Source: JAVBOO01 sp031550435
GTDB taxonomy: Bacteria > Bacillota > Clostridia > Lachnospirales > WRAX01
Length of the DNA stretch: 64,000 bases
Direction: 5' to 3'
NCBI GenBank assembly: GCA_031550435.1
Contig: JAVBOO010000029.1
Location: forward strand, 1 to 64,000
This document shows, piece by piece, positions 1 through 7,972 of the stretch. Each line of letters opens with the position of its first letter. Positions within the stretch are counted from its first letter, which is position 1. The notes below the pieces were generated by a model. The model made no database searches and was not told the DNA's origin. It saw only the letters and a list, made by a program, of their open reading frames with translations. The translations under genes and the position numbers were made by a program.

Positions 1-44
1 TATCTTACCCGTTTTATTTCACTTTAATTCAGAGGCCGAGGGGT

Positions 45-65
45 TTGGGGGCGAGTAGCCCCCAA
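45..65. terminator. GC hairpin near left edge
   Basis: An 8-bp stem (TTGGGGGC-type arms at 45-52 and 58-65) with a 5-base loop is followed on the plus strand by CCCCTTTTT. It could terminate a gene lying left of the window. No gene is visible to assign it to. Confidence 0.25.
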
Positions 66-206
66 TCGTCCCCTTTTTGACTGAAATTTTTATGCGTTTA
101 TTATCTGTCATACTATGAAATTTTTATAAATTATTGACAGCGTCAGGCAACGCCCGTGCAATATTCGCGCCGCGGTTCTTCCGCGCACGAAACCGCGCTC
201 TTCACT

Positions 207-240
207 AAAAAAAGCGGCGCGGGCATGGCCCGCGCCGCTT
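207..240 (-). terminator. Rho-independent terminator of the subtilase gene
   Basis: A perfect 11-bp GC-rich stem (214-224 pairing with 228-238, loop ATG) extended by AA/TT pairs. On the minus strand it is followed by a run of seven T (complement of 207-213). It lies about 70 bases past the stop of the minus-strand protease. Confidence 0.8.
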
Positions 241-308
241 CTCGCTTTAAATCACAGCTCAGTCAAACACTCTTCTCGCTGTCGATATACATCCGAACAG
301 CTTATAGG

Positions 309-3300
309 CTAAGGTGTTACAACTGTTGCCGTCCAAACATAGCTTTGGAAGGTATACCAGTAGCTCATGTTCATAATCTTGATCGTAAGGCCGGATTGAT
401 ACGGAATATGAATTCTGTAATCACCCGAGAACGTATGAGCTTCAACCGGATAAATCTGCCCGTTTATTTCCGCAAAAATAGGATACTGAGTTGCGGGCTT
501 CATTGCATCAAAGAAGTGTATGCCTATCTCATTTCTTTCGGCGGTCTTATATACGCCGATACTAAACGCATTGGCATGAGCCCATGCTCTGTAAGCAAAC
601 GTGCTCGTCATTAAAACTGTTCCGTCAAGCTCAGTCAACCTATAACTAAACGTTTTGTTGTTGTACTTAGGAAGGAAGTAATGAAGGGTATTGTCACCGG
701 GATAAACTCTCATCGTCGGTATGCTCGCAATAGGAGTGAACGAAGCTCCGGTTCCTTCTCCGATTATAAGATTGTACTCTTTACCTTCAAGATTTATTCC
801 GTCAATCATAAATTGCTGATCGATAACAGCTTCGTCGTTCATATATATAGAAATAGATACAGCCTTAATGAACGGTTTGGTAGGTGATGTATCTTCATCC
901 GGTACAATCGATTGAGCGTCAAAGTTCTCCGCATAGTCGTTAACCGCTACCGTTACATACTTGAGAGCAGTGTCAAGGTCTCCGTTATAAGTACTGAGAA
1001 GTTCCGTAATATCGAACTCATCAGTCGTATAAGTATGGTGTCCTCCGAGGAAAATGTTCTTACCGGCTATTTTTTCTCCCGTTACGCTGACATATTTAAG
1101 GAAGTGATTGTCGGTGGCTGTAACGGTCAAGTATGTTTTGCCGTCTCTCTCGGTGATTTCATGAGTGAATGTCGGTGTTACGTTATCAATATACACAGGC
1201 AGCTCCCAGGTCTGAACCTTTCCTGTCGAGGTATGAGCCTTAAGAACATAGTTGTACTGACCGTCGGGAACCGGCTTCTCGTCGTTGTCTCTTCCGTTCC
1301 ATTGCCCGTAATTAAATATATTCATTACGAGCTTGCCTACAGAAGAAGGTACGCACGATTTCGCAAAAACATTGTTTCCGAAATAGATATCCTTAACAAG
1401 GTTGCCTTCGGAGTCGTATACTTCAGCCGAAACATCCCATGCCGTCCTTAGCGTCGCAAGGTAAGGAACCAGTACGTCCGAAGCTACGGACGAGCGCATC
1501 GCTATGTGGTCGCGTCCCATAAAGTGGGTAGCTTGTCCCGAAGGAGTAACCGCGCCGGCGGGTCTTGATGTATTGATAAGAGCCTGATCCTGGAAATAGA
1601 ACGGGACATCGGCAAGGTAATCGTAACCGTCATATAATGTACCCTTATCGAAAATCGGCAGATCATCCCATTCTCCGACAAAGCCCAGGAACGGCGCGCC
1701 TATAGCCGCGTCATCCTGCGCGCCTTCGGGAAGAGCGCTGAGGAAGCCGTAAATATAGTATCCGTTCAAGAAAACCGAAGCAAATTCTTCCTGATATTCG
1801 GCACTTATTGCAAAGCTTGCCTCTATCTCGATTTTTTCTCCGGGAGCAACTTCAACAGCGCCGCTTATAATCTGGCCGGTCTGTACGTTTGTGAACACCG
1901 GGCTTACGCCGAGCTGACGCGCGTGCATGGTTGTCAAAGCGACAAAATCGCCCGGTGTATCTTCGTTCTCTACCTTTTTGTATTCGTCAACATAAGCTTT
2001 AAGACTGAGAGCATAGCTATGTACGGAGTCTGTTATGTTTTCAAGGTAGTAGTGAACTTTTACATTGTCAGGGTCAACATTATCTTTCAACTCAACCTTT
2101 GTTTTGTGATTGTCGTTGTAAATAATGCCGGCCGTGTCAAAAGCGTTAGTCAGGTCGATAAGGCCTGCGCCTTGAGACTGAGGAGGATATGCAACTCCGT
2201 TTTCATCCAAAATCGGATCAGCCTGAGAAACTAAAATGTTTTCGGCAAGCTGAGCCTTTTCGGCATTGCTCAACCCCGGATACGTCTCGTCGACATACTG
2301 TCTTATGGCAGCCATAGCGCCCGATACCTGCGGGGCCGACATGGAAGTTCCGCTCATAACACCGTAGCTGTTTCCGGGAAGTGTCGAATATATCGCTCCG
2401 CCTACGCCCGTTACGTCCGGTTTAAGCGAAAGTGTGGGAGTTACGCCACGGCTGGAGAAATTTGATATCTGTCCGCCTGTGGAGTTAGCAATAGCGTTCT
2501 GGAAATCCACGGAAATGTCAATGATTCTTGACGCTTCCGGTGTCTGGAGCATTAATTCTCCGCTTGCCTTCGTTATAAAAATCGAAGGTATTCTCACATA
2601 GCTTGTATCGAGAGCCATGTTGATGAACGGTCCGTCGACGTTGTCATAAACTATGCAGGCAACGGCTTTTCCGAACTGCATTGCGTAACGGCACTTATCA
2701 ATGAACGACATCGCCGTTCCGGGCGTAAGCTCTCCGCCTCTTTGAACAAGAACTATGTTTCCGGTTGTTCTCGCCACAAGTGCGGGATCACTTGTATAAG
2801 AGGTATAGTGGCCGTAATTCGGCACATAAACAACTTTAAGAGACTTTCCGTTAAGCAATCTGTCAAACGGATAAGCGTCGAATGTGTCGTTATAGGCTAT
2901 TTCCGTAGAACCTAATTTGAAATACTTCTGTCTTATATGGCTGTTGTCCGAGGAAGCCACGCTGAGCGCGTTTTTATCGGTCGAGGGAGCTCCGGCCATT
3001 CCGTAATCGGGGTTCTCGGCAAGAGGAAGAGCATCTTCGCCGTTTAGGCTGAGATAAGATAACTTTCCTATATGACCTTCGTTTCCGCTTGAACATACAA
3101 ATTCCGTTCCTGTCTGTCTTGCGAATTCAATAACTCCCGCAAAGCTGAATTTAGGATACCACTCGGGATACGCTTCTTCGCCGATAATGGAGCCCAAGCT
3201 CATGTTAGCGACGTCAGCTCCGAGCATATAAGCATCTTCCATAGCTGCAAGGATATTATAGTCGGAACCTGCGCCGTTTTTGGAAGAAAATACTTTAAGA

Positions 3301-4334
3301 GCAAATAACTGAGCGTCATAGGCGACACCGCAAAGAGATCCTTCCTGATTGACGTTTGCCGCAGCAATGCCCGCAACGTGAGTGCCGTGCTTTACAAGGT
3401 CGTCCATGGGGTCTCTGTTGTCGTCCTGATAGTCGTAACCGAAAATAACTTTGCTGTTGAAATAGTACTCGGCTTTTTCGTCAACACCCGCATTAAGAAG
3501 TCCTGCCGCGTTCAAAGCCGTTACTTTCTCAACGATCTGTTCCTTGCTCATCATGCCTTCGACATCCAGGCTCTTGAGAAGTTCGTGATTGTAATCTATA
3601 CCGGTATCGATAATTGCGATTGTCGTGCCTTTGCCGCTGTATCCGGATGCCCAGGCGATTGTAGCGCCGATCATATCGTTGGCTGTCTTGTCGTTAACTT
3701 CGGGCGCGGAATAATCGCACGAAATATAAACATCCTTAACTCCGGGGAGCGCCTTAAGAGCTTCGATTTCTTTATAAGGAAGAGAAACCGTAAATCCGTT
3801 AAAGAGCGTTCTGTATTCTCTGAGAAGATCAAAGCCGCTCATAGCGTTTAATACGCTGTCATGCTGAATCTGAATCCTGTCGGCTTGAACTTCCGCCGAT
3901 ACTCTGAGAGCTCTCGCTATTATGCCGGAAGCAGTTGCCCCTGCCGTATCGGCGCTCACGGTTTCGGGCGCAAGATAGTGAACAAGGTTTCCCAGAGGCT
4001 GCTCGTCGAGTTCTACTATTACCGTTACTATTTCGTCTTCCTCAAACTGCTGTGAATTGCGGAGCATTTCTTCGACGTTTCCGTCATAAACTGTTGAGCC
4101 TTCAAGCCCAACCGTAACCGTTTCAACGGGTCCGGCTTCAACGAACTCGCCGTCAGCGCTTTGTATGAACGTCTGTGTTTGTGGTTCCTCACTGAATTCG
4201 TTAGCGAATATCGTTTCATATTGCAAGTTTGTTTCATCAACAAATTTAAATTCAGACCCAGCGCTGGCACGAACGCTGAACATCGAAATAACGAGCATAA
4301 ACGAAAGACATGCGGCTATTATTTTACGATGCAT
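309..4334 (-). CDS. Secreted S8 (subtilisin) family cell-envelope serine protease
   Basis: Large exported subtilase resembling lactocepin or C5a-peptidase proteins, probably digesting extracellular proteins or peptides. Residues 1-25 form a signal peptide (MHRK start, hydrophobic core, ASA-G cleavage region). A prodomain runs to about 210. The triad is readable: Asp243 (IIDTGIDYNH), His316 (KHGTHVAG) and Ser664 (SGTSMSAPQ). An insertion of PA-domain character lies between His and Ser (about 480-600). Some 600 residues follow the catalytic domain, fitting the Fn3-like beta-sandwich region of this family. No LPXTG motif or SLH domain is seen at the C terminus, so anchoring is unclear. The ATG follows AAGGGGATATT. 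A terminator follows the stop. It is divergent from a small secreted Ig-like protein. Family is certain; substrate is unknown. Confidence 0.93.
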   Translation of the reverse strand: MHRKIIAACLSFMLVISMFSVRASAGSEFKFVDETNLQYETIFANEFSEEPQTQTFIQSADGEFVEAGPVETVTVGLEGSTVYDGNVEEMLRNSQQFEEDEIVTVIVELDEQPLGNLVHYLAPETVSADTAGATASGIIARALRVSAEVQADRIQIQHDSVLNAMSGFDLLREYRTLFNGFTVSLPYKEIEALKALPGVKDVYISCDYSAPEVNDKTANDMIGATIAWASGYSGKGTTIAIIDTGIDYNHELLKSLDVEGMMSKEQIVEKVTALNAAGLLNAGVDEKAEYYFNSKVIFGYDYQDDNRDPMDDLVKHGTHVAGIAAANVNQEGSLCGVAYDAQLFALKVFSSKNGAGSDYNILAAMEDAYMLGADVANMSLGSIIGEEAYPEWYPKFSFAGVIEFARQTGTEFVCSSGNEGHIGKLSYLSLNGEDALPLAENPDYGMAGAPSTDKNALSVASSDNSHIRQKYFKLGSTEIAYNDTFDAYPFDRLLNGKSLKVVYVPNYGHYTSYTSDPALVARTTGNIVLVQRGGELTPGTAMSFIDKCRYAMQFGKAVACIVYDNVDGPFINMALDTSYVRIPSIFITKASGELMLQTPEASRIIDISVDFQNAIANSTGGQISNFSSRGVTPTLSLKPDVTGVGGAIYSTLPGNSYGVMSGTSMSAPQVSGAMAAIRQYVDETYPGLSNAEKAQLAENILVSQADPILDENGVAYPPQSQGAGLIDLTNAFDTAGIIYNDNHKTKVELKDNVDPDNVKVHYYLENITDSVHSYALSLKAYVDEYKKVENEDTPGDFVALTTMHARQLGVSPVFTNVQTGQIISGAVEVAPGEKIEIEASFAISAEYQEEFASVFLNGYYIYGFLSALPEGAQDDAAIGAPFLGFVGEWDDLPIFDKGTLYDGYDYLADVPFYFQDQALINTSRPAGAVTPSGQATHFMGRDHIAMRSSVASDVLVPYLATLRTAWDVSAEVYDSEGNLVKDIYFGNNVFAKSCVPSSVGKLVMNIFNYGQWNGRDNDEKPVPDGQYNYVLKAHTSTGKVQTWELPVYIDNVTPTFTHEITERDGKTYLTVTATDNHFLKYVSVTGEKIAGKNIFLGGHHTYTTDEFDITELLSTYNGDLDTALKYVTVAVNDYAENFDAQSIVPDEDTSPTKPFIKAVSISIYMNDEAVIDQQFMIDGINLEGKEYNLIIGEGTGASFTPIASIPTMRVYPGDNTLHYFLPKYNNKTFSYRLTELDGTVLMTSTFAYRAWAHANAFSIGVYKTAERNEIGIHFFDAMKPATQYPIFAEINGQIYPVEAHTFSGDYRIHIPYQSGLTIKIMNMSYWYTFQSYVWTATVVTP

Positions 4335-4919
4335 AATATCCCCTTCCTGAATACTTAATAAGTTCGCAGATATCAGTTCTGCATTACATTTAATTTAGTT
4401 TTTTCCCATTTTTTAACAAGCGAGGTCATTGTTAATGATACCCCCGGTTTTGTCAAATGTCAAGCGTTAATGTATAAAAAATACTTATTGCGCTCTGAAA
4501 ATAATTATAAAATTTTTCCATTATTATCTTTATTTATAATACGGAAAATAATCAACGCAATTTTCAAGTATCGGGTTCTCGGGTAAGCTTTCTTTGCGCA
4601 TACGTCGAAAAACACCCGTTTTTTCAGGCATTTTTTGATGCAAAATCATAAATTTTCCCCTGCCGCGTTTCCGGTTTAGAGTTATGCCGGCCTTGTCTGA
4701 CTCCTCAAAAGTTTCCATATAGTCGGATTCGTTATAATATTTATAAAACTATCCACGGCACGGCGCGTGAATATATATGTATAAATTAATGTGATAATTA
4801 TTATTTTAATTGTTGACAACACAAGCTTTACATGGTAATATTTTCATGCGAGGTCAACCGCTTTTTTTAACACGTTAAGTTTATCCATATTAGACCAAAA
4901 AGGGTTTGGAGGATGTTAT
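4335..4919. other. AT-rich divergent intergenic region
   Basis: 585 bases between two divergent secreted-protein genes. The right part holds a good sigma-A-type promoter for the plus-strand gene. No convincing promoter for the protease could be picked by eye. A 62-codon minus-strand reading frame at 4530-4718 has no ribosome binding site or family likeness and is not called. Confidence 0.5.
4813..4841 (+). promoter_or_regulatory. Sigma-A-type promoter for the secreted Ig-like protein
   Basis: TTGACA at 4813-4818, a 17-base spacer, then TAATAT at 4836-4841. This predicts a start near 4848 and a leader of about 70 bases before the ATG at 4920. Confidence 0.7.
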
Positions 4920-6017
4920 ATGAAATCTTTGAGAAAGCTTTTGGCCTTTTTGCTTATAGCGCTGCTCAGCGTCCCTATGTTTTCCGTAGAGTCAATGGCC
5001 GCTCCCGCTAAAGCTAAAATAACAATTGCTCCCGCCGTCGGCGGTTTGGAAATAGTCCGTGAATCGGAAGAAGACCAAATGGTTAAGTTCGATATATTCG
5101 GAGAAGGCCTAAATGAGGCCGCTTTGGTTTATATCAGATTCAAGTATACAAAAAACGTCATTGAAGGCAGGAACATCATTTACAATGACCCCGCTTTTAT
5201 GTTTACGGGCGGCTATATAACGACAAAATATGTGACAGATCCTTACAATTATCTCCAGCTTGCGTTTATTACCCCTGCGACGAAGTCGGTTATGACTGAC
5301 TCAAACATTAAAATCGGAACAGTTCAATTTAAAGTATACGACAAGCAGATTCAAAACTTTGATTTAGAGCTTTGTGAAGTTTATATCCAAAAAGCAAACA
5401 AAGTTCTTATTACCAACGAGATAGGAACACCCGGCGTTAAGACTTATCAAGTCAGATCCGTGAAAACGATTGATGCTGTTGAAGCTGTAAACGGACTCGT
5501 AAAGGTAACTTATCATCCGGGATACGAAGAATTGCCGGTAGACGAAATGACATTCAAGTATTCAATCGACGGCGCTGCAGCTCTTCCGCTTGCGAGCACG
5601 GAAGTTACATATGACAACGGAGTAATGTCTTATAACTTCGCTAAATTGTCACAAAGCACTGCTCCTCAGCTTGTTACGGTATATGTTACCTATAAAGGCG
5701 AAACATTTACCGATACATTCCCGATTGAACCTTATGTTAGGGCTACTGCGGTTAAACTTTCCGCGCCCGCTATGCTTAACCTGAAAAAGGGAACTACATA
5801 CACCATAACAGCAGCCTCGACACCCGCTAACGCGTTTACGGATGCACCGGCTGAGTTCACCTGGATATCGTCGAACCCCGCTATCGCATCTGTAACCGGC
5901 AACGGCTCTTCCGCTGTTGTTAAGGGTTTAACCGCCGGAACAGTTATTATTACCTGCATTGTAAGAACACCTTACGGCGAGCTGAAAACAACTACTTCCG
6001 TAAAAGTCACGAACTAG
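4920..6017 (+). CDS. Secreted protein with C-terminal bacterial Ig-like (BIG2) domain
   Basis: 365-residue exported protein of unknown role. Residues 1-27 are a signal peptide (MKSLRKLL, long hydrophobic stretch, SMAA-P cleavage region). Residues about 33-150 are a beta-rich module with the pattern of a cohesin or carbohydrate-binding fold, a weak inference. The last 90 residues (VKLSAPAMLNLKKGTTYTI through ITCIV) are a BIG2-type Ig-like domain with the typical WISSNPAIASV motif. GGAGG lies 7 bases before the ATG, and a consensus promoter and a terminator bracket the gene, so it is probably monocistronic. No catalytic motif is seen. It could be an adhesin, a wall-associated protein or an accessory of the neighbouring protease. 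Confidence 0.8.
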   Translation: MKSLRKLLAFLLIALLSVPMFSVESMAAPAKAKITIAPAVGGLEIVRESEEDQMVKFDIFGEGLNEAALVYIRFKYTKNVIEGRNIIYNDPAFMFTGGYITTKYVTDPYNYLQLAFITPATKSVMTDSNIKIGTVQFKVYDKQIQNFDLELCEVYIQKANKVLITNEIGTPGVKTYQVRSVKTIDAVEAVNGLVKVTYHPGYEELPVDEMTFKYSIDGAAALPLASTEVTYDNGVMSYNFAKLSQSTAPQLVTVYVTYKGETFTDTFPIEPYVRATAVKLSAPAMLNLKKGTTYTITAASTPANAFTDAPAEFTWISSNPAIASVTGNGSSAVVKGLTAGTVIITCIVRTPYGELKTTTSVKVTN

Positions 6018-6092
6018 CGCGAACCAAGAACCGGGACTGTCCTAAATCCGGACAACTCCTGCGGATACCACCGAGTTACCGCTAACATTTTG

Positions 6093-6118
6093 ATCCCCTC
6101 GGCTTTAGCCGGGGGGAT
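6093..6118 (+). terminator. Terminator-like hairpin after the Ig-like protein gene
   Basis: A 12-bp stem, one pair being G-T (6093-6104 with 6107-6118), with a very tight loop, is followed by TATTGTTGT. The U tract is poor but the position, 75 bases past the stop, fits a terminator. Confidence 0.5.
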
Positions 6119-6119
6119 T

Positions 6120-6196
6120 ATTGTTGTCCCCGTGCCCCAGGCGGTGATTATTGCACCGAGCTGCAACCGTTTGATTAAATCAGCACTTACTAAGCT
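6120..6196 (-). repeat. R1 element fragment (left end, inverted)
   Basis: Read on the minus strand, 6196-6160 gives the R1 left terminus (TTAGTAAGTGCTGATTTAAT, then AACGGTTGC). Similarity fades toward 6120. See the full copy at 56599-56756. It ends exactly where the next promoter begins. Confidence 0.55.
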
Positions 6197-6224
6197 TGAC
6201 AAGCATGTTTGTTTTTGATATTAT
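6196..6224 (+). promoter_or_regulatory. Sigma-A-type promoter for the TSUP permease
   Basis: TTGACA at 6196-6201, a 17-base spacer and TATTAT at 6219-6224. The predicted start near 6231 lies downstream of the upstream in-frame TTG at 6209, which therefore cannot be the initiation codon of this transcript. Confidence 0.7.
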
Positions 6225-6253
6225 CTTTCTGCAAAGCGGACGGAGGGACAGAA

Positions 6254-7030
6254 TTGGCTTTTCATCTTTACTTTATACTTTGCCCTCTGATTTTCTTCGC
6301 GGGCTTTGTAGACGCAATTGCCGGGGGAGGCGGATTGATTTCTCTCCCCGCTTATGTAGCCTGCGGCTTGCCGATGCACAACGCCCTCGCGACAAATAAG
6401 TTCTCGGCGACCTTTGCCGGATCGACGGCTTCTATAAGGTTTATACTCAAGAAAAAGGCCGATTTAAAGATTGCTGTTATCGCTGCGGTTTTCGCTCTCG
6501 CCGGTTCTTCTCTGGGAGCCAAGACTGTCCAGCATGTCAACAGCGATTTTCTTAAATACCTGCTCATAGTCGCAACGCCCGTTATCGCGTTTTTCGTATT
6601 AAAAAAGAAAGATTTCGGCGCAAAGAGCAGGCACGACGAAATCGCACCCGTAAAAGTAATAGCTCTTTCTGTTCTGGCCGGTCTCTGCCTGGGATTTTAT
6701 GACGGTTTTTACGGACCGGGAATGGGAACATTCCTGATAATGTTTTTCACAGCCGTTCTCGGGTACGACGTTGTTACCGCTTCAGGCAACGCAAAAATAG
6801 TGAACCTGGCTTCAAATGTCGCCGCGCTTGTAACGTTTATTATCGACGGCAAGGTCTTGTTCCTCATAGGTCTGCCGTGCGCCGTATGCGGCATACTGGG
6901 CGGATTTCTCGGTTCGGGTCTCGCTATTAAAAAGGGATCCGGGTTTATACGTCCCGTATTCGTATTCGTGCTTACACTGATTGTTTTATATATCGCAAAT
7001 GACTTAACGGGATTTATCAAACTCAAATAA
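6254..7030 (+). CDS. TSUP (TauE/SafE, former DUF81) family membrane permease
   Basis: Integral membrane transporter of the sulfite/organosulfur exporter superfamily. The direction and substrate cannot be told from sequence. There are about eight hydrophobic segments with a cytoplasmic KKK-rich loop. The two family half-motifs are visible: GFVDAIAGGGGLISLP near the N terminus, with NKFSATFAGS after it, and GFYDGFYGPGMGTF at the start of the second half, with GNAKIVNLASN after it. The start is placed at TTG 6254, because GGAGGG ends 6 bases upstream and the promoter TATTAT at 6219-6224 rules out the earlier TTG at 6209. The product is 258 residues. tRNA-Gly follows 20 bases after the stop and may be co-transcribed. 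Confidence 0.88.
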   Translation: MAFHLYFILCPLIFFAGFVDAIAGGGGLISLPAYVACGLPMHNALATNKFSATFAGSTASIRFILKKKADLKIAVIAAVFALAGSSLGAKTVQHVNSDFLKYLLIVATPVIAFFVLKKKDFGAKSRHDEIAPVKVIALSVLAGLCLGFYDGFYGPGMGTFLIMFFTAVLGYDVVTASGNAKIVNLASNVAALVTFIIDGKVLFLIGLPCAVCGILGGFLGSGLAIKKGSGFIRPVFVFVLTLIVLYIANDLTGFIKLK

Positions 7031-7050
7031 AATCAATAACCAAAGTGCCC

Positions 7051-7121
7051 GCAGGTGTAGTTTAGTGGCAGAACATCAGCTTCCCAAGCTGAATGTGAGG
7101 GTTCGATTCCCTTCACCTGCT
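7051..7121 (+). tRNA. tRNA-Gly (anticodon CCC)
   Basis: 71-base cloverleaf. The acceptor arm GCAGGTG (7051-7057) pairs with CACCTGC (7114-7120), discriminator T. The anticodon stem TCAGC/GCTGA encloses loop TTCCCAA, giving anticodon CCC. The T loop GTTCGATTCC is standard. CCA is not encoded. A strong terminator follows directly. Confidence 0.95.
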
Positions 7122-7123
7122 TG

Positions 7124-7149
7124 AGCGCCGCTTATCGCGGCGCTTTTTT
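7124..7149 (+). terminator. Rho-independent terminator after tRNA-Gly
   Basis: A perfect 8-bp stem AGCGCCGC/GCGGCGCT (7124-7131 with 7137-7144) with a 5-base loop is followed by a T run (7144-7149). Confidence 0.9.
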
Positions 7150-7174
7150 AGTACCCTCCTTCTCCCTCTTTTTA

Positions 7175-7203
7175 TTGACATTGCCGGTTCGGTCATATAT
7201 AAT
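7175..7203 (+). promoter_or_regulatory. Perfect-consensus sigma-A promoter upstream of greA-lysS
   Basis: TTGACA at 7175-7180, exactly 17 bases, then TATAAT at 7198-7203. The predicted start is near 7210, which gives a leader of about 260 bases before greA. The leader contains two R1 termini but no recognised riboswitch. Confidence 0.8.
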
Positions 7204-7300
7204 CGTTGCAAAGTCGGTTTTTGTAAGTGTCGGTGCCGGCTTTACTGCTCGTTAAAAATTCGCCTGAGTCTTCATACAGATTTTTGACATTTAAATCTAG

Positions 7301-7348
7301 CTAAGTGCTGATTTAATCAGTAGTTATCCAGGCAAACACTGATTTTAT
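7301..7348. repeat. Minimal R1 remnant: two termini only
   Basis: 7301-7319 matches the R1 left terminus (CTAAGTGCTGATTTAATCA) and 7331-7347 matches the inward-read R1 right terminus (GGCAAACACTGATTTTA). The internal part is missing. It lies in the greA leader. Confidence 0.5.
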
Positions 7349-7468
7349 TCAATATAATAAAACATTTGACCGAATAATATTTTAGCAATACGTCATAATA
7401 TCCGCAGTATATAACATACCGGCTGTGCGCGGTTTACCCGGGCATTGCTTTAAATAAAGGAGCATATC

Positions 7469-7942
7469 ATGGCAGAGAAAAAGACCGTTTTAACCTACGA
7501 GGGATTAAAAGAGCGCGAAGAGGAGCTTAAAATACTTAAGACTGTCAAGCGCAAAGACGTTGCCGAAAAGATAAAGGAAGCAAGAGGTCAGGGGGACCTT
7601 TCCGAAAACGCCGAATATGACGCCGCAAAGGAAGAACAGGCCGAGATCGAAGCAAGAATTGCCACTTTGGAAAAAATGCTCAGAAACGTCGAGCTTATTG
7701 ACGAGGACGACTTGGACAAAAGCCGTGTAACAATAGGAACAAGACTCACGCTTTTGGATCTGGAATACAACGAGCAAACCGAGTATACCCTCGTCGGCTC
7801 GGAAGAAGCAAACCCCGCGCTCGGAAAGATTTCGAACGAATCTCCTCTCGGAAAAGCGCTTTTAGGAAGCAAAGAAGAAGATGTAATCTCCGTTGAGGCG
7901 CCGATAGGAACGATCAGATATAAACTGATTAAAATACAGTAA
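7469..7942 (+). CDS. greA: Transcription elongation factor GreA
   Basis: Cytoplasmic RNA polymerase factor that inserts into the secondary channel and stimulates cleavage of backtracked transcripts. At 157 residues it has the normal GreA length. The N-terminal coiled coil (about 10-75) carries the family stretch ARGQGDLSENAEYDAAKEEQ with the acidic tip residues. The C-terminal FKBP-like domain includes YTLVGSEEANP and ISNESPLGKALLG. AAAGGAG lies 8 bases before the ATG. It is the first gene of a probable operon with lysS (30 bases apart), a common Firmicutes arrangement, and is served by the consensus promoter at 7175-7203. Confidence 0.97.
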   Translation: MAEKKTVLTYEGLKEREEELKILKTVKRKDVAEKIKEARGQGDLSENAEYDAAKEEQAEIEARIATLEKMLRNVELIDEDDLDKSRVTIGTRLTLLDLEYNEQTEYTLVGSEEANPALGKISNESPLGKALLGSKEEDVISVEAPIGTIRYKLIKIQ

Positions 7943-7972
7943 AACCGCTGCAATAAAGCTTTGGAGGATAAA

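Noticed and set aside
4530..4718. 62-codon minus-strand reading frame in the 4.3-4.9 kb spacer
   Set aside because: No ribosome site, no family likeness, AT-rich spacer DNA.
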